The position numbers and the translations under genes were made by a program. A stretch of DNA of 64,000 nucleotides. It comes from Diospyros lotus. Taxonomy: Eukaryota; Streptophyta; Magnoliopsida; Ericales; Ebenaceae. This document shows positions 13,206 through 24,490 of the stretch, piece by piece. The stretch covers positions 6,151,327-6,215,326 of the forward strand of contig NC_068344.1 of NCBI RefSeq assembly GCF_014633365.1. Reading direction: 5' to 3'. The notes beneath the pieces were generated by a model, which saw only the letters and a program-made list of their open reading frames with translations, searched no databases and was not told the origin of the DNA. The first letter of the stretch is position 1. Each line of letters opens with the position of its first letter.

Positions 13206-14551
13206 AAGTGGCCGCCACAACAAGTGCGACCAAAGCTATGAGCTTGTAGGGGCCATGGCCTAAAGAAGGCCGACGAGCAGGGGGGCCTACCATCGAAGCC
13301 AACAGTAGAAATAATGATAAAAGCAGCAGTCGGTGGGCGCGGAGGAGTCAGCAGTGCGGCGGTGCGGTGGGCTGACATGGCTGGTGTGCAAGCAGCATCC
13401 CTAGAGAAGAGGGAAGGGAGAAAAAGGAAGAAGAATGAGAGAAAAGAAGAAAAAGAAAAAGGAAAAAAGAAAAAGAAAAATGAAGATAATTAGGGAAAAT
13501 AGGGGAAAAGTCTTCAAAAATTTCAGAAAATCCTAGAAAGTAATCTGGGGCTAGAAGAGCATGCCCAAGGCCAAGAAATTGTCTGGGGCACGTGTTTTGA
13601 GATCAGGGCACGCATATTGAGGAAGCCTAAGAGGCTAAGTTAAGGCGAGTAAAATTTCCTAGAAAATTTCAAAAAATCAGGAAAGTTATTTTATGAATTT
13701 TTATAGAGAAATATTTAGTTTGGATTTATTGAGGAAAAATAGGAAGAAATAGAGGAAAATTATGAGAAATTTAGGAAAAATAGGATATTGATATCCTTGA
13801 ATAAATATGATGGTGAGGGTACGTTGAGGATCCGAATTGAGTATGTCAGAAGCCTAGTACGAGAATCAAGATGTTATGAGATACGTTCGAAGTAAGTAGT
13901 TCAACCCAAAAGCCCAGTTTCATGCAAACGTTTTGTTATCATATTGTCATGTATTGGTATGTTATGCACCACGTAGAGTGCATTTACATGTTTTGATGAT
14001 GAAATATGCATATGAGCACGATGAGATTCACGGCCATACGTTACATGGGTTTGGGATTAGGGACTTACGCCATTGCTTTGCCATGGGTGCACCCATACAC
14101 CTCGGTGTGGTAGGGAGATTGTAAAAATGGCGAGCAATAGTTGGGTGCAGTTGACTCAAACATAGAGTAATGATGAATGTGCATTGCATACATATATGTG
14201 CATTAAATGATGTACCCTTACTTAGACGATTCAACATCTAATGTGGGCTTTGTCCCTGGAATATTCAAAGTTCTAGATGGAGATTGTAGCAGGAACGAGA
14301 ATGAAAGAGGCATGTAATGGTACTTAACAAAGTGCATGATGTAATGAATGTATGTTATGTAGCCTATGTATTTAAGTTTCAATTCTATCTTTCATAATTG
14401 ATGTTTATGATGTTCTCATTCGAGATAGATGAATGAAAATTTTGGGATAGATATGAGAAACGATATGGTTTAACCGTGGTTTTGAATAGAAAAAAATTAT
14501 TATCCTAGAATTGTCCTAAGATATAACACAGCTAGAAAGTGGGGTGTTACA
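13206..14551 (+). repeat. 5'-truncated LTR of another Ty3-type element
   Basis: The segment ends GGGGTGTTACA at 14551, the usual end of Tekay-like LTRs in plus orientation. It carries features common in such LTRs: a GC-rich stretch, an A/G-rich purine stretch (13390-13500) and a long AT-rich tail. Its start is lost at the junction with the LARD remnant. It abuts copia gag sequence on the right, so it probably was, or derives from, an insertion into the copia element. No duplication of the following bases (aatac) can be found because the left end is missing. Confidence 0.5.
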
Positions 14552-17221
14552 AATACGAGAGATCCAGTTATGTTCAATGTTAAGCATGATAATAATAAGA
14601 CTAGTCTTGGTAGATCTTAGAAAAAGGATAAGCCAATATGCATACATTGTGGATATCATGGTTATACTGTTAACAAATGCTATAAATTACATGGATATCC
14701 CCCGGGCTATAAGATGAAATAGAAGAATCCTAATGGACCTGGATCTAATGGACATAATTTCATGAATTCTACTAATCACTTTAGTTCCAACATCGTGAAT
14801 CAGGTTTTTGAGGATACTACAAACACTCAGGGCATGGGGGAATTCATGCAGTCCTTGAATTCTACTCAATATCAAACCCTATTGAGTATGTTGAATGACC
14901 ATCTTGGTGTAGTAAAGGTCAAGGCAGAATTTGATGCTCCTTAAAATCAAGCATCTGGTATCTATTTTAATATTTCGATTAGTCACTTACTTTGTCATTT
15001 GAAGTATTGGATAATAGACTCAGAGGCCATGCCATGTTTGCTTTAGGAAATCCTATTTTCATAAGTTGAGACCAGTTAAGGATATGTTTGTGACTCCCAG
15101 ATCAATCTCTATTGTCGCTAACATGTATAGGGACTGTGAGATTAAGTGACTATATGGTGTTGGAAAATGTTTTGTATGTGCCTCAATTCAAGTTTAACTT
15201 GATTTCTGTGAGTGCACTAGTAAAAGGGAATAATGTGGGCCTCAGTTTCTTCTCTAATTCATATAATATCTAGGTTGTCCTTCTTTTGAAGATGATTAGA
15301 AGGGCTAGTCTTCATGGGGGATTGTATGTGCTTGATGCTAGTTTTATGCCTTGTACTTCTAATTCTCATGCCATTGTGGCTCATGTTGTAAGTAAACATG
15401 CTCTGCATAGTAGGCTTGGTCATGTTTCTTTTCAAAAGTTGGATAAACTGAAAACTTTGTTGAGATATAAAGATGCTGAAATTGTACCATGTTCTGTATG
15501 TCCCTTAGCTAAACAAAGGAGACTATCATTTGTCTCTAATAATCATCTTTCTTAACATGCTTTTGATTTAATTCACTGTGATACGTGGCTCCATATCATG
15601 TGCCTACTCATGCTGGTTATAAGAATTTTTTTACGATAGTTAATGATTGTACACAATTTACTTAGGTATTCTTGATGAGACATAAGTCAGAAGCTAGGGG
15701 CATCATTCCTAAATTTTTCTCTATGGTGGAGACACAATTTAATACAAAGGTGAAGAAATTTAGGTCAGACAATTCACCTGAACTGAATTTTCATGATTTC
15801 TTTAGTGTTAAAGGGGTGATTCATCAATTTTCTTATGTAGAAAGATCTGAACAAAATTCGGTGGTAGAGCATAAGCATTAGCACCTCCTTAGTGCATGTA
15901 GCTAGGGCATTGCTGTTCCAATCTCGAGTTCCTATTCAGTTTTGGGGTGAATGTATTCTCATGGCAACGTTCTTAATAAATAGGACTCCTGCTTCTATAT
16001 TGAAATATCAGTCCCCTTATTAGCTTTTATACCATTTACTAGTGGATTACTCATCCTTTAAGGTGTTTGGTTGTCTTTGCTTTGCCTTTACTTTGGCTTC
16101 TCAGAGATCAAAATTTTCCCCTCGAGCCACTGCCTGCATATTTCTTGGTTATCCTCTTAGTGTGAAAGGTTACAAACTATATGACATAGTCACCAAGAAA
16201 TTCATTATTTCTCGGGATGTTGTATTTCATGAAGAGGTTTTTCCTTTTCACTCTATTGTTCCTTCAAAAGTGATTGTGGATCATTTTCCTAATCTAGTCA
16301 TACCTTAGCCAGGGCTTGATTTGCCTTCCGTCGATCCAATTACATCTGATTCTCCTTCTCTAATTGAACCTCATGATAGTCCTACTGTTTCTACACCATC
16401 ATTTTGCATATCTACTCGCGTCACTTGGTCCCCTTCTTGTCTTCAAGATTATCATTATCATTTGTTAACCCAAACATCAGCCCCTCATACAACTTTTTAT
16501 CCACTAGCCCATTATGTTTCTTATTCTGCTTTGTCTCCTTCTCATAGGCACTACCTTCTCAATGTTTCTTCCAATGTTGAACCTCAATTCTATCATCAGG
16601 TCGTGCCCTATGCTTATTGGAGGGATTCCATGAAGGCTGAATTGGATGCCATGCATTTGAATAACACTTGGTTTATCACTATTTTGCCTTGAGACAAGCA
16701 TGCTATTAGGTGTAAGTGGGTGTATAAAATCAAATATAAATATGATGGTTCAATAGAAAGGCATAAGGCCCATTTAGTGGTAAAGGGATACACACAATAA
16801 GGGGGTTTGGACTGCTTAGCTTTAGCTGTTGTCCATAGTTAGCCTCTTATCCAGCTAGATGTTAATAACGCATTTCTTAATGGGGATCTTTTTGAAAAGG
16901 TATCTATGGATCTTCCACTTGGGTATCAACCTAGAGTTGTTGCTCCTCCTCAGGGGAGAGGCTGGTTTGTAAACTGAATAAATTGATCTATGGGTTAAAA
17001 TAGGCTTCACGATAATGGTTTGCCAAGTTTTCCATTGCCTTACTTAAATATGGTTTTATCCAGTCCAAGTATTACTATTCCCTCTTTACTAAGGGTAGTG
17101 GGTCTTCTTTTGTGGCTTTGCTTGTCTATGTCGACGATATCATTATCATAGGTAATGATACTACTGCTATAGCTTCTCTTAAAGAGTTTCTTCATGGTCA
17201 GTTCAAACTTAAAGACCTTGG
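14552..17221 (+). pseudogene. Copia gag-integrase-reverse transcriptase pseudogene, first piece
   Basis: The gag zinc knuckle reads CIHCGYHGYTVNKCYKLHGY near 14640-14700 (CX2CX4HX4C spacing plus the plant copia tail). The GAG-pre-integrase domain lies at about 15290-15550 (HSRLGHVSFQKLDKL, then C-X2-C in CSVCPLAKQRR). The integrase core is at 15560-16060, with the RSDNSPE block where the second catalytic Asp lies, followed by WGECI, INRTP and VFGCLCF landmarks. Reverse transcriptase starts at about 16600 (KWVYKIKY near 16715, LLVYVDDIIIIGND at about 17110-17155) and is cut after KDLGD at 17221 by insertion A. In-frame stops interrupt at least ten places, for example after HGYPPGYKMK and before DKHAIRCKW. 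No product is expected. Confidence 0.85.
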
Positions 17222-19077
17222 TGATTAGTAGTTAATTTTGTAAAATTTTGTTATAATTATAACCCCCGTTTTGATTTTAAATTGGTTTAATTGAATAGTT
17301 ATGTGTAATATATATATAATATATTATATTATAATAAACATGTAAATATAATATATATATTATAACATAATACATATACTCAATGGAGTGCATGCATGGA
17401 GCATCTATATAATATATAAGTATATAATATACCATATAATATATCATATAAATATATACATAATATATAATTTAATAACACTCAATTGCTTGTTTGTAGG
17501 CATGAAGAATGTGGGCTTAGAGACTCAAATTGGATTGAAGAATGAAGAATTAAAGCTCATGAATAATTAAATCCCATGAAGAATTAAAGCCAAACTTGAG
17601 CAACCCGTGGAAGATATCATTTGGAGAAGGTCCAAGCATTATTTTTAACTCTAATGAAGATCAAAAACTCAATTGTAGAAATTTATTGTTTTTAAATATT
17701 TATTTTATGAGTGCTTTATTAGGTGTATTTTTTAGCTAAAATCCATTTAACTATTGGGTGTGTATTATAGCTAAAATTCATTTAACTTTATAAGTGCTTT
17801 ATTAGGTGTGTATTTTAGCTAAAATCCATTTCACATTAGGTGTGTATTATAGCTAAAGTCCATTTAACTTTAAGTGTGTAAGTGCCAATTAGATATAATT
17901 ATGTCTAGTTGAACAATTGAAATTGTGTGGTTTGTATTGCATCTTGTGGGCTATAAATAGCTCACTTGATTGCATTTGTAAGGGTGATTATTATTCTTGA
18001 ATAAAAGTTTAGTTATTTTCTTAGAATTCTCTCTTATTTTCTCTATTATTTTCTCTTGTGATCTTAATTCCTTTCTTTGTTCTTTTAAATTCTTATGTTA
18101 TTTATTGTTACTTTATTATCCATAGCCTAAATGGCCGGTTAGTTTATGCCTTTAAATTTTTGTAAGTTTAATTCTTGTCATTTAATTATTCACCGCCTAA
18201 ATGGCCAGTTATTTTCTACTATTTTAATTCCTGTCATTTAAATTCTATTATTTAAATTACGTCATTTAAATTCCTGTCAATTAACTTTTAAATAGAGATG
18301 AGTAGCTAAATCTAATCTTGGATTAAGGCAAGGACAGTATCCAATGCCAATGATTCCCAAAGAAAACTGCGCTTTAAATGAGTAACATTAATTTAAATGT
18401 CAGTATGAGTGTGTCTTAATTATTGAGAAATCACTAGGTATGGATTGGAGTGTAAGTCTAACTTAGAGCTTTCATGTCACGCATGAGAGTTACTAGAACT
18501 AAAAACGCTATCATACCCAAACTTGGATGATTAATTTAGTTATTTTGTGTATTAATTGCAATTGGATTTATGGTAGTTGCTTAAATTAGAATCCCGCATA
18601 TCATGTATGGTGATTGCTTAAACTAGAACTATCATCATCTCTAATTGCATTTAATAACAAACCCTCATATCTGAAATTAAATTAATGTTGCTAATCTTTT
18701 CTGCTAAAATTTGGGAATCAATGGGTTGGCGCTAAAATTGTCTTAACTCAAGTGCTATCCAATTTTAGATTCACACCTTTAGCGTTTATTTCAACTTCTG
18801 CCTTGCTTTATTTCCTAGTATCTCTTATCTAAAAAATCCATAAAAAATATTATTGCCAATTCATCCAAATACGTGTGCGTGTGTTCGACATTCTTTTGCC
18901 ATAAATAAATCTCTCAGTGGACGACCTGGACTCATCCAGTAAATATAAATTTAAATTTGGACTACAACTGCACTCGTACACTGACGAGTATAAATCTCTC
19001 ACCAAAATAAAGGAAAAAATATAAAATTTTTATTATGTTTTGTTTTGTGTTTTAATTGTAGGGTGAGAGTGCAACCA
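17222..19077 (+). repeat. 5' LTR of insertion A
   Basis: 1856 bp from TGATTAGTAG to GTGCAACCA, matching 36306-38098 along its length with small indels. It contains a long AT-rich dinucleotide tract (about 17300-17480), repeated 'ttaggtgtgtattttagctaaaatccattt' words (17710-17880) and ATAAATAG (17953) with ATAAAAG shortly after, which may be promoter elements. Confidence 0.85.
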
Positions 19078-19082
19078 AATTT

Positions 19083-19100
19083 TGGCGCCATTGCCGGGGA
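19083..19100 (+). other. Primer-binding site, tRNA-Asp type
   Basis: TGGCGCCATTGCCGGGGA lies five bases after the 5' LTR. It differs at one base from the site in Athila element D (TGGCGCCGTTGCCGGGGA), which supports an Athila/Tat-type relationship for insertion A. Confidence 0.85.
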
Positions 19101-19296
19101 GATTGAGGCAAAAACAAAAAGAAAAAAATTATAAATTAAAAAATAAAAATATATTTAGATAACTATTAGTTGCTAAACAGTGCAAGAGACTATGATCAGG
19201 TATGATTATTGAAACATTAATTGATTCATTAGCATCATTATCTGTCGTTGAATTGTCATTTTCATATTCTTTATGTTTTAGTATTTTAGTATTTTT

Positions 19297-20256
19297 GTGT
19301 CTTCTAATGCATTTGGTCATCCCGAGCCCAATGAGGGGAGGTTTTCTTTTAACCAGAGTCAGAGGGAGAATTCTTATATGTCGGGTTACGACCCGGATCT
19401 TTACACTGATTACCTCAATTCCTATGACCATTGGAATTATCCTTGGAACGATGACTCTTTGTTCCAATCTCATGAACCTTTCTCTCTAGTATCTCACAAA
19501 TTCGAGTTAGAACAAGGGGTTACATATGATACTTATCAACCTCAGGATGAAAATTTTTTAGAGGACACCCTTCAGGAGTTTATGCAAGGTCGAATGAGTT
19601 TTAATGCACAAGTGGTCGAATTTCAAGAACAAACCATTAGGGCCATATGTGACATTTTAGAACAGTTAATTGAGCTTACACAAACCTCGAGCATGAGTGA
19701 GCTTAGCGAGTTTCCAAACCAACCCAATCAAAATTCTAAAGGGGGAAAATTATCATTCAATGCACCCATAGGACAAAAGTTGGTCCAATTTACATCTATC
19801 CCTAGGAATGATGAGCTAATTGAGAGACTTGATGAACTTAAGATGATACAAGCAATCATAGAAGAAAAATTAAACCAAAATGATGTGAGAAAAGAAGAAG
19901 CCTGGGAGGAAGAAGAGGATAAAATCTGAGAGCCAAAATGTGAAGATGTTATAGGTCTATCCACATTTAAATCTAAATTTCTATCTTTTAGGCTAGTCTA
20001 TATTATTGGGGATCAAATTAAACCAAACATGTGTGAGGTGTTTGTGCGAATTAATATGTCATACTTTGATGTAATAAAACCAACACCTCCGGATGATATA
20101 TTTTCAAAATATGTATGTGCATTCATGAGAAAAATCAATTTACATAATTTTGAAAATAACTTTAAAAGTGGTGTAATGAATGGGAGTTATTATACGATTA
20201 GTTGGGCAATCACTCATTTGATCATTAACTGGAAGAAAATAAAAAAAAAACTCTAA
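19297..20256 (+). pseudogene. Gag-like ORF of insertion A with one internal stop
   Basis: A 210-residue frame (19297-19929) ends at a TGA, and the same frame continues to 20256, about 319 codons in all. The middle part reads FLEDTLQEFMQGRMSFNAQV followed by a predicted helix. Similar 'LEE-L-FMQ' segments sit in the C-terminal part of Athila/Tat gag proteins. Tyr/Trp/Asp-rich sequence before it and an acidic Glu run at 19900-19925 fit a gag tail. No zinc knuckle is visible. The open frame also runs upstream of the first ATG. I infer a gag remnant; no clear enzyme domain is present, and what follows the TGA is not recognised. Confidence 0.45.
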
Positions 20257-20667
20257 AAAAATACAATAAAAATATATAATAAAATAAATATTTGTTTTTT
20301 TAAATAAATATATATATATAAAAGATAGAGAAAAGAGGGAGACAAACTTAACGTTGGTGGTAGCCATTTTTCTTGGGCAGTGCAATCACACCGCCCTATA
20401 AAGAAAGAGGCACACTGCCAAATGTTAAAAAATGAGACGCTAGGCGACGCTAAGCCTGATGGTGCAATTATGGCATACCTTGAGCCGAGTGTAGAATAGT
20501 GATACCCATTGTTCTATAAGAGACTCCATATCTGTATGAGGCAAGCCACCATTCTTGAGCTCAGTCTTCTCTCATTTGTGTTATTCTCCGATCAGGTACT
20601 CTCATCCCTTTTGTAAAGTTTATAGTTCTTTACTTTCTTCTTATTATAGTTGTCTTTAAAAAAAAAA
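20257..20667 (+). promoter_or_regulatory. Spacer before the captured ORFs; possible leader with a retained intron
   Basis: A (TA)n-rich part (20270-20330) is followed by more balanced sequence with TATAAAG at 20398 and a pyrimidine-rich stretch. A possible intron could run from CAG|GTACTC (20594) to TTATTATAG (about 20649), ending 19 bases before the next ATG. The region could therefore be the promoter or 5' leader of the ORF at 20668. This is inference from local signals only. Confidence 0.3.
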
Positions 20668-21213
20668 ATGGATCTTCAACTCTCAAAAATTCGCAAGTAC
20701 TATCCATCTCTCCCAATGAATGATTTGAAAAAAATTGATGCCGCTAGGTGTGAAAGACTTAGGTTGTTGATGTGTAATAACATCCCCGAAGATATTCGTT
20801 GGCTGATCGAAGCAAAAGTTCGATTAGCTGGCAAAACTTCACATAGTTTTAAGCACTTTCCAGGTTTGGGAAAAAGTAGTTTTGCAAAGAAACGAAGAGC
20901 GAAAAGAGTGAATGGTTGTCACAAATGTGTTCGTTGGACCTGTAACACACGATGTAAATCTGTGGGGTTCACGTCCGTAAATCGAGAAGATAAAATTATT
21001 TTCATAAAGAATGGATTGAGTAAGGAGTCTTTGGATGATATTCGATTAACTCTTGAGACGCATCCATATGGAATAGTGCAAAGAGAACTTCTTGCTTTAT
21101 GGACCCAGTTCATAAGTGACGACCAACGCTGTAGTCTTGGGAATCTGACTAAAAATGACCCTATTTTTCAATCTATAAGAAAATTGGATAAGAAGCCTAT
21201 CCCCACTTCATAG
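20668..21213 (+). CDS. Unrecognised 181-residue ORF with a Cys cluster, inside insertion A
   Basis: An uninterrupted frame starts at the ATG after an A-run (20659-20668) and ends at TAG. The protein is basic in the middle (KKRRAKR at about residues 78-84) and then has CHKCVRWTCNTRC (about residues 89-101), with Cys spacing CX2CX4CX3C that could bind zinc. The C-terminal half is acidic and helical (SKESLDDIRLTLETHPYG). I do not recognise the family and know no retroelement protein like it. Intact reading over 181 codons among heavily broken neighbours, together with gene-like codon use, suggests a sequence acquired from the host, possibly together with the LOG-like gene 167 bp downstream on the same strand. 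It could also be an element-specific gene. Confidence 0.5.
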   Translation: MDLQLSKIRKYYPSLPMNDLKKIDAARCERLRLLMCNNIPEDIRWLIEAKVRLAGKTSHSFKHFPGLGKSSFAKKRRAKRVNGCHKCVRWTCNTRCKSVGFTSVNREDKIIFIKNGLSKESLDDIRLTLETHPYGIVQRELLALWTQFISDDQRCSLGNLTKNDPIFQSIRKLDKKPIPTS

Positions 21214-21380
21214 AAAGTGTTTAAGCCGTTTCTGGACATAAAACCAGAGGAAGATGTGAGCCACAATCACAACTACTTGTACATATGCATGATTTTTGTT
21301 TGTATTTATTTCTTGTTGAATTTTTGTATAGCTACTTTTGATCTCCAAACCTCTTTCCAGGGCATACAAAAGGAACAAAC

Positions 21381-21524
21381 ATGGAAAGCCAATTAGTTTG
21401 TCGAATCAATACCATATGTGTACTTTGTGGCTCTCAACTTGGGAGTGATATTTGTTACGCACTTGCAGCAAGCGAACTTGGCCAAAAATTGGGAGAGCGA
21501 AAAATTGGTATATGGAGGGGGAAG
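21381..21524 (+). pseudogene. LOG-like: LOG-like gene, N-terminal part (cytokinin riboside 5'-monophosphate phosphoribohydrolase family)
   Basis: From the ATG at 21381 the frame reads ICVLCGSQLGSD, the start of the LOG Rossmann fold (family: VCVFCGSS-G). It continues through ALAASELGQKLGERK and, after a one-base frame change at about 21500-21508, LVYGGGS (family: DLVYGGGS-GLMG). LOG enzymes release active cytokinin bases from their riboside monophosphates in the cytosol. The gene is cut right after GGGS by Athila element D, with GGAAG duplicated, and resumes at 32048. No intron interrupts the motifs, unlike ordinary plant LOG genes, which have several. The frame change alone would prevent a normal product. 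Confidence 0.8.
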
Positions 21525-22692
21525 TGACCAGCAATTGTCGAACCACTCTAGAATTAGAGATCTATGTATGTATCTCTTCTCTAGTTTGCAGCAAAGTGCA
21601 CCCTAGGTCATCTCTCACAAGGAGCCTCACTTTCCTCTACGAACAAGGAGAACCAATATAAATAACAGTTTGTTTAGGGGGGGTTTCGACAAAAAAAAAC
21701 TAATTAACAAAACAGAAAGACAAGGATGGATGAAAAATCAGTAAAAGAAATGCAACCGGCTGTGTATTTGTCCCCTCTATGAAATCTTCCTCGTCCAATC
21801 TATAAATCTTAGCTTGTTAGATGTTTTAATCTCTGGATATCAAACTTAAAGCATCCCCAACAACCGTCTAAGGATTAGAATGATTGGAATAACAAAATGA
21901 ATACAGAAACCTCTTATAAACAAAATGCAACCATCCACTCTCTATTCAACCTATCTGGACCTATGCAAGAACAACCGTTCAAGCACATAATATTCATTTT
22001 CGAGATGTTATATCAACCGGCTATAACATTCTGTTCTCTTAAGCATTTAACAGAAAATGAAACCATGCAAATTCACACAAACCTGCCATGAACTCCATGC
22101 ATTCACAAATCTGCTCAAACTAAACCAAATGGAAATGAATAAGAAACAAACAACAAACCAGGGTTTTGTAGCTCATCCGGGACTCAGATTCCACATGGAT
22201 TCAAGATACACAACCGGTTACAAATGCTCTAGCCTATCATTACAGCAAGGAAGACAGAATGGAACAAAATGAAGAAAACAGAAAAAAATGCTACAACAAA
22301 AAAAACGGCCAGAGAATCCTCTCTCTTTTCTCTCCCTCCCCCTCATGAAATAAGTGCTAAGAGGCCTTAAATACATGGCTAAGAAATGAAGAGCTAGGAA
22401 GGCTAGGGTTGGGCCTAGCCCAACAGAAAATAAGTGAGCCCAAAAATAGCAAAATTGAGCAGCCCAAGTCTGCTCCTTGAAAGTGAGCCCAAGCTCCTTT
22501 AGTTGAGCCACTTCTCTAGCCCATCCAATATTCCCCAAAGCCTGGATCCATAGAAGTAAGATAGAAAATAGTGTAAGGACGATTTGAAGTATAATAAAAT
22601 AGAAACAATGAAAGATCAGCAAAAATTACTTCAAATGGCCTAATAAGACTGAGGTGAAATGCCAAAATATAGTATAAATATGCATGCTATCA
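21525..22692 (-). repeat. 3' LTR of Athila element D
   Basis: TG...CA ends, near-identical to 30874-32042. Both copies contain the same hydrophobic minus-strand reading frame (22218-22622 and 31589-31972), which I regard as non-coding LTR sequence. Confidence 0.92.
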
Positions 22693-23980
22693 ATTCCCCC
22701 ATACTTAGACTTTTGCTCTCCTGGGCAAAACACTAGACTCTATGACTCAAGAATAGAAATGTGGAAAAACACAAATCTGATGCAAGGTAAGTCTTTGAGA
22801 ATTCATCATTCAAAGATCATCTTTCCTCTACTTCCAAGAAAACAAGTGACATGGCAATTCATTCAATAAGACAAATCAAAAGTAGAAGCCTCTCACAGGA
22901 CAAGTGTATGCTCAAAAATCTCTCAAGAGGTGGTGGTGACTGTTTCGCTCAAATTCACCCAATCACAATTCCACTACCATAAGCTTGTTTATCTTCTCAA
23001 TCTCCACTATCCATGTCACATGCATGCCACAAATCAAAAGGACTTATTCAGGGTTGTAATGTGGGAAAGAAAGAAATGGAAAGACAATAATGAAGGAAAA
23101 CATGCCTTAGGTCGAGAAAACATTTCATGCAATTCCAAGATCAAGAGATAGAATTTCCAAGCATTATGAAAAACATTGCATCTTTATTCGGTTGAGTGCG
23201 TTTTACGCTTTGTCTCAACTTTGTTTTCTTCTTTTTCACAATAATTTTTTTTTTTTTTTGAAAGAGGTGAGTGCGTTTTACGCTCCTTCTCACCATTTTA
23301 TCCTTTTCTTGCTTTTCTTTTTCTTTTTCATGGATGCAAATGGCCTTTGGCCTTATGACTTGCTTGATGAATTCAATCTCTCTCTCTAGAATGCACTTAA
23401 TATTCCTCTTCCTAAGGTTGGAAGGTCCAAAAAGGTGTATGAAAATGAAGGGTAAGAATGATGGCTCTAAGTCGCAAGCGAAAGGGATTGATTGATTTTT
23501 TTTTTTGGCTAAATAGGGACAAGAAAGAATGCCTTAATCATGTTTGAGTCATGCATGAACAAATATAGCCTCAACCAAGAATCAAAACAAGTTCTAGAGT
23601 GGAGATCATGATAGGTGAATGCACACACAAGAAAGACAATAGGCTCGAAATCCTCACGGCTGTAGACTACCCAATCAATCTATCAAATCAAACTCATTGC
23701 CAAGTCACTTGAAATCAAGGAAGATAAGATTGAAGTTCTAATCATGTTGGGTCCTTTTAGACTTAATTGCTTAAGTTGCATTTCCACGCAAAACAGACTC
23801 AACTAGACCCAAGGAAAAAGAAATATGAAAGGATAAAGAAAATGCTGCTAAAATAAGAATGCTGCCCCCCCCCCCCCCCATACTTAGACTTTACATTGCC
23901 CTCAATGTAAACATGCAATTCCAATCAAAAATAGGACAAGTAAATGTAAAATAGTAGGGAGAGAGAAACAGCCTGATGTA
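22693..23980 (-). other. Spacer between pol and 3' LTR of element D, with two purine tracts
   Basis: Directly beside the LTR the minus strand reads aagtctaagtatgggggaat, the functional polypurine tract. The same aagtctaagtatggg words recur at the inner edge of the spacer with a run of 15 G (15 C on the plus strand, 23865-23879). Some Athila elements hold an envelope-like gene here. No frame of that kind is seen, only short frames without a signal peptide or membrane pattern, so that gene is absent or was lost. Confidence 0.65.
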
Positions 23981-24490
23981 TCAAATGGAGGTGGGATTGA
24001 GGAGATGCAGCTCCTCCACAATATGCTCCTGAAAGCTCTCGTAGAACGGCTTAAGCCGCTGCCCGTTCACTGTGAATTGCTTTGCATTGGACTCGTCCTT
24101 GATTGCAATTGCACCAAAAGGAAAAACATGAATAACTATGAAAGGACCAGTCCAACGAGAACATAACTTACCGAGCATCAACTTGAGACGGGAATTGTAT
24201 AGCAGAACTTTCTGGCCAACTTCAAATGTCTTCCTCACAATAAGCTTGTCATGCACAGCCTTGGTCTTCTCCTTGTAGATGCGTGAGTTCTCATATGCGT
24301 CCATCCTAATCTCCTCAAGCTCTTGAAGTTGGAGCTTTCTTTGGGACCCCGCTTGACTGATGTCCATATTGCATTGCTTCACCGCCCAAAATGCCTTATG
24401 CTCCACTTCCACCGGCAAGTGACACGTTTTTCCAAAAACCAACCTATAGGGGGACATGCCGATGGGGGTTTTGTAGGCAGTGCGGTAGGC
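23981..24490 (-). pseudogene. Athila integrase C-terminal part
   Basis: Minus-strand frame with [20 protein letters not shown] and [15 protein letters not shown], landmarks of Athila integrase after the catalytic core. It ends with a basic, beta-rich segment ([18 protein letters not shown]). It is separated from the upstream frame by a TGA at 24491-24493, where the family has Trp (TGG), so the change fits a single G-to-A transition. Confidence 0.85.

Noticed and set aside
13196..13378. 60-codon ORF on the minus strand
   Set aside because: It is GC-biased, spans the junction between the LARD remnant and the truncated LTR, and has no recognisable motif.
596..14551. 5' LTR remnant at 596-778 and truncated LTR at 13206-14551 as a pair of one element
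   Set aside because: Apart from a shared GTTACA end, the two sequences do not resemble each other.
22218..22622. 134-codon hydrophobic minus-strand ORF, repeated at 31589-31972
   Set aside because: It lies wholly inside the LTRs of Athila D, differs in length between the copies and has no family motif.
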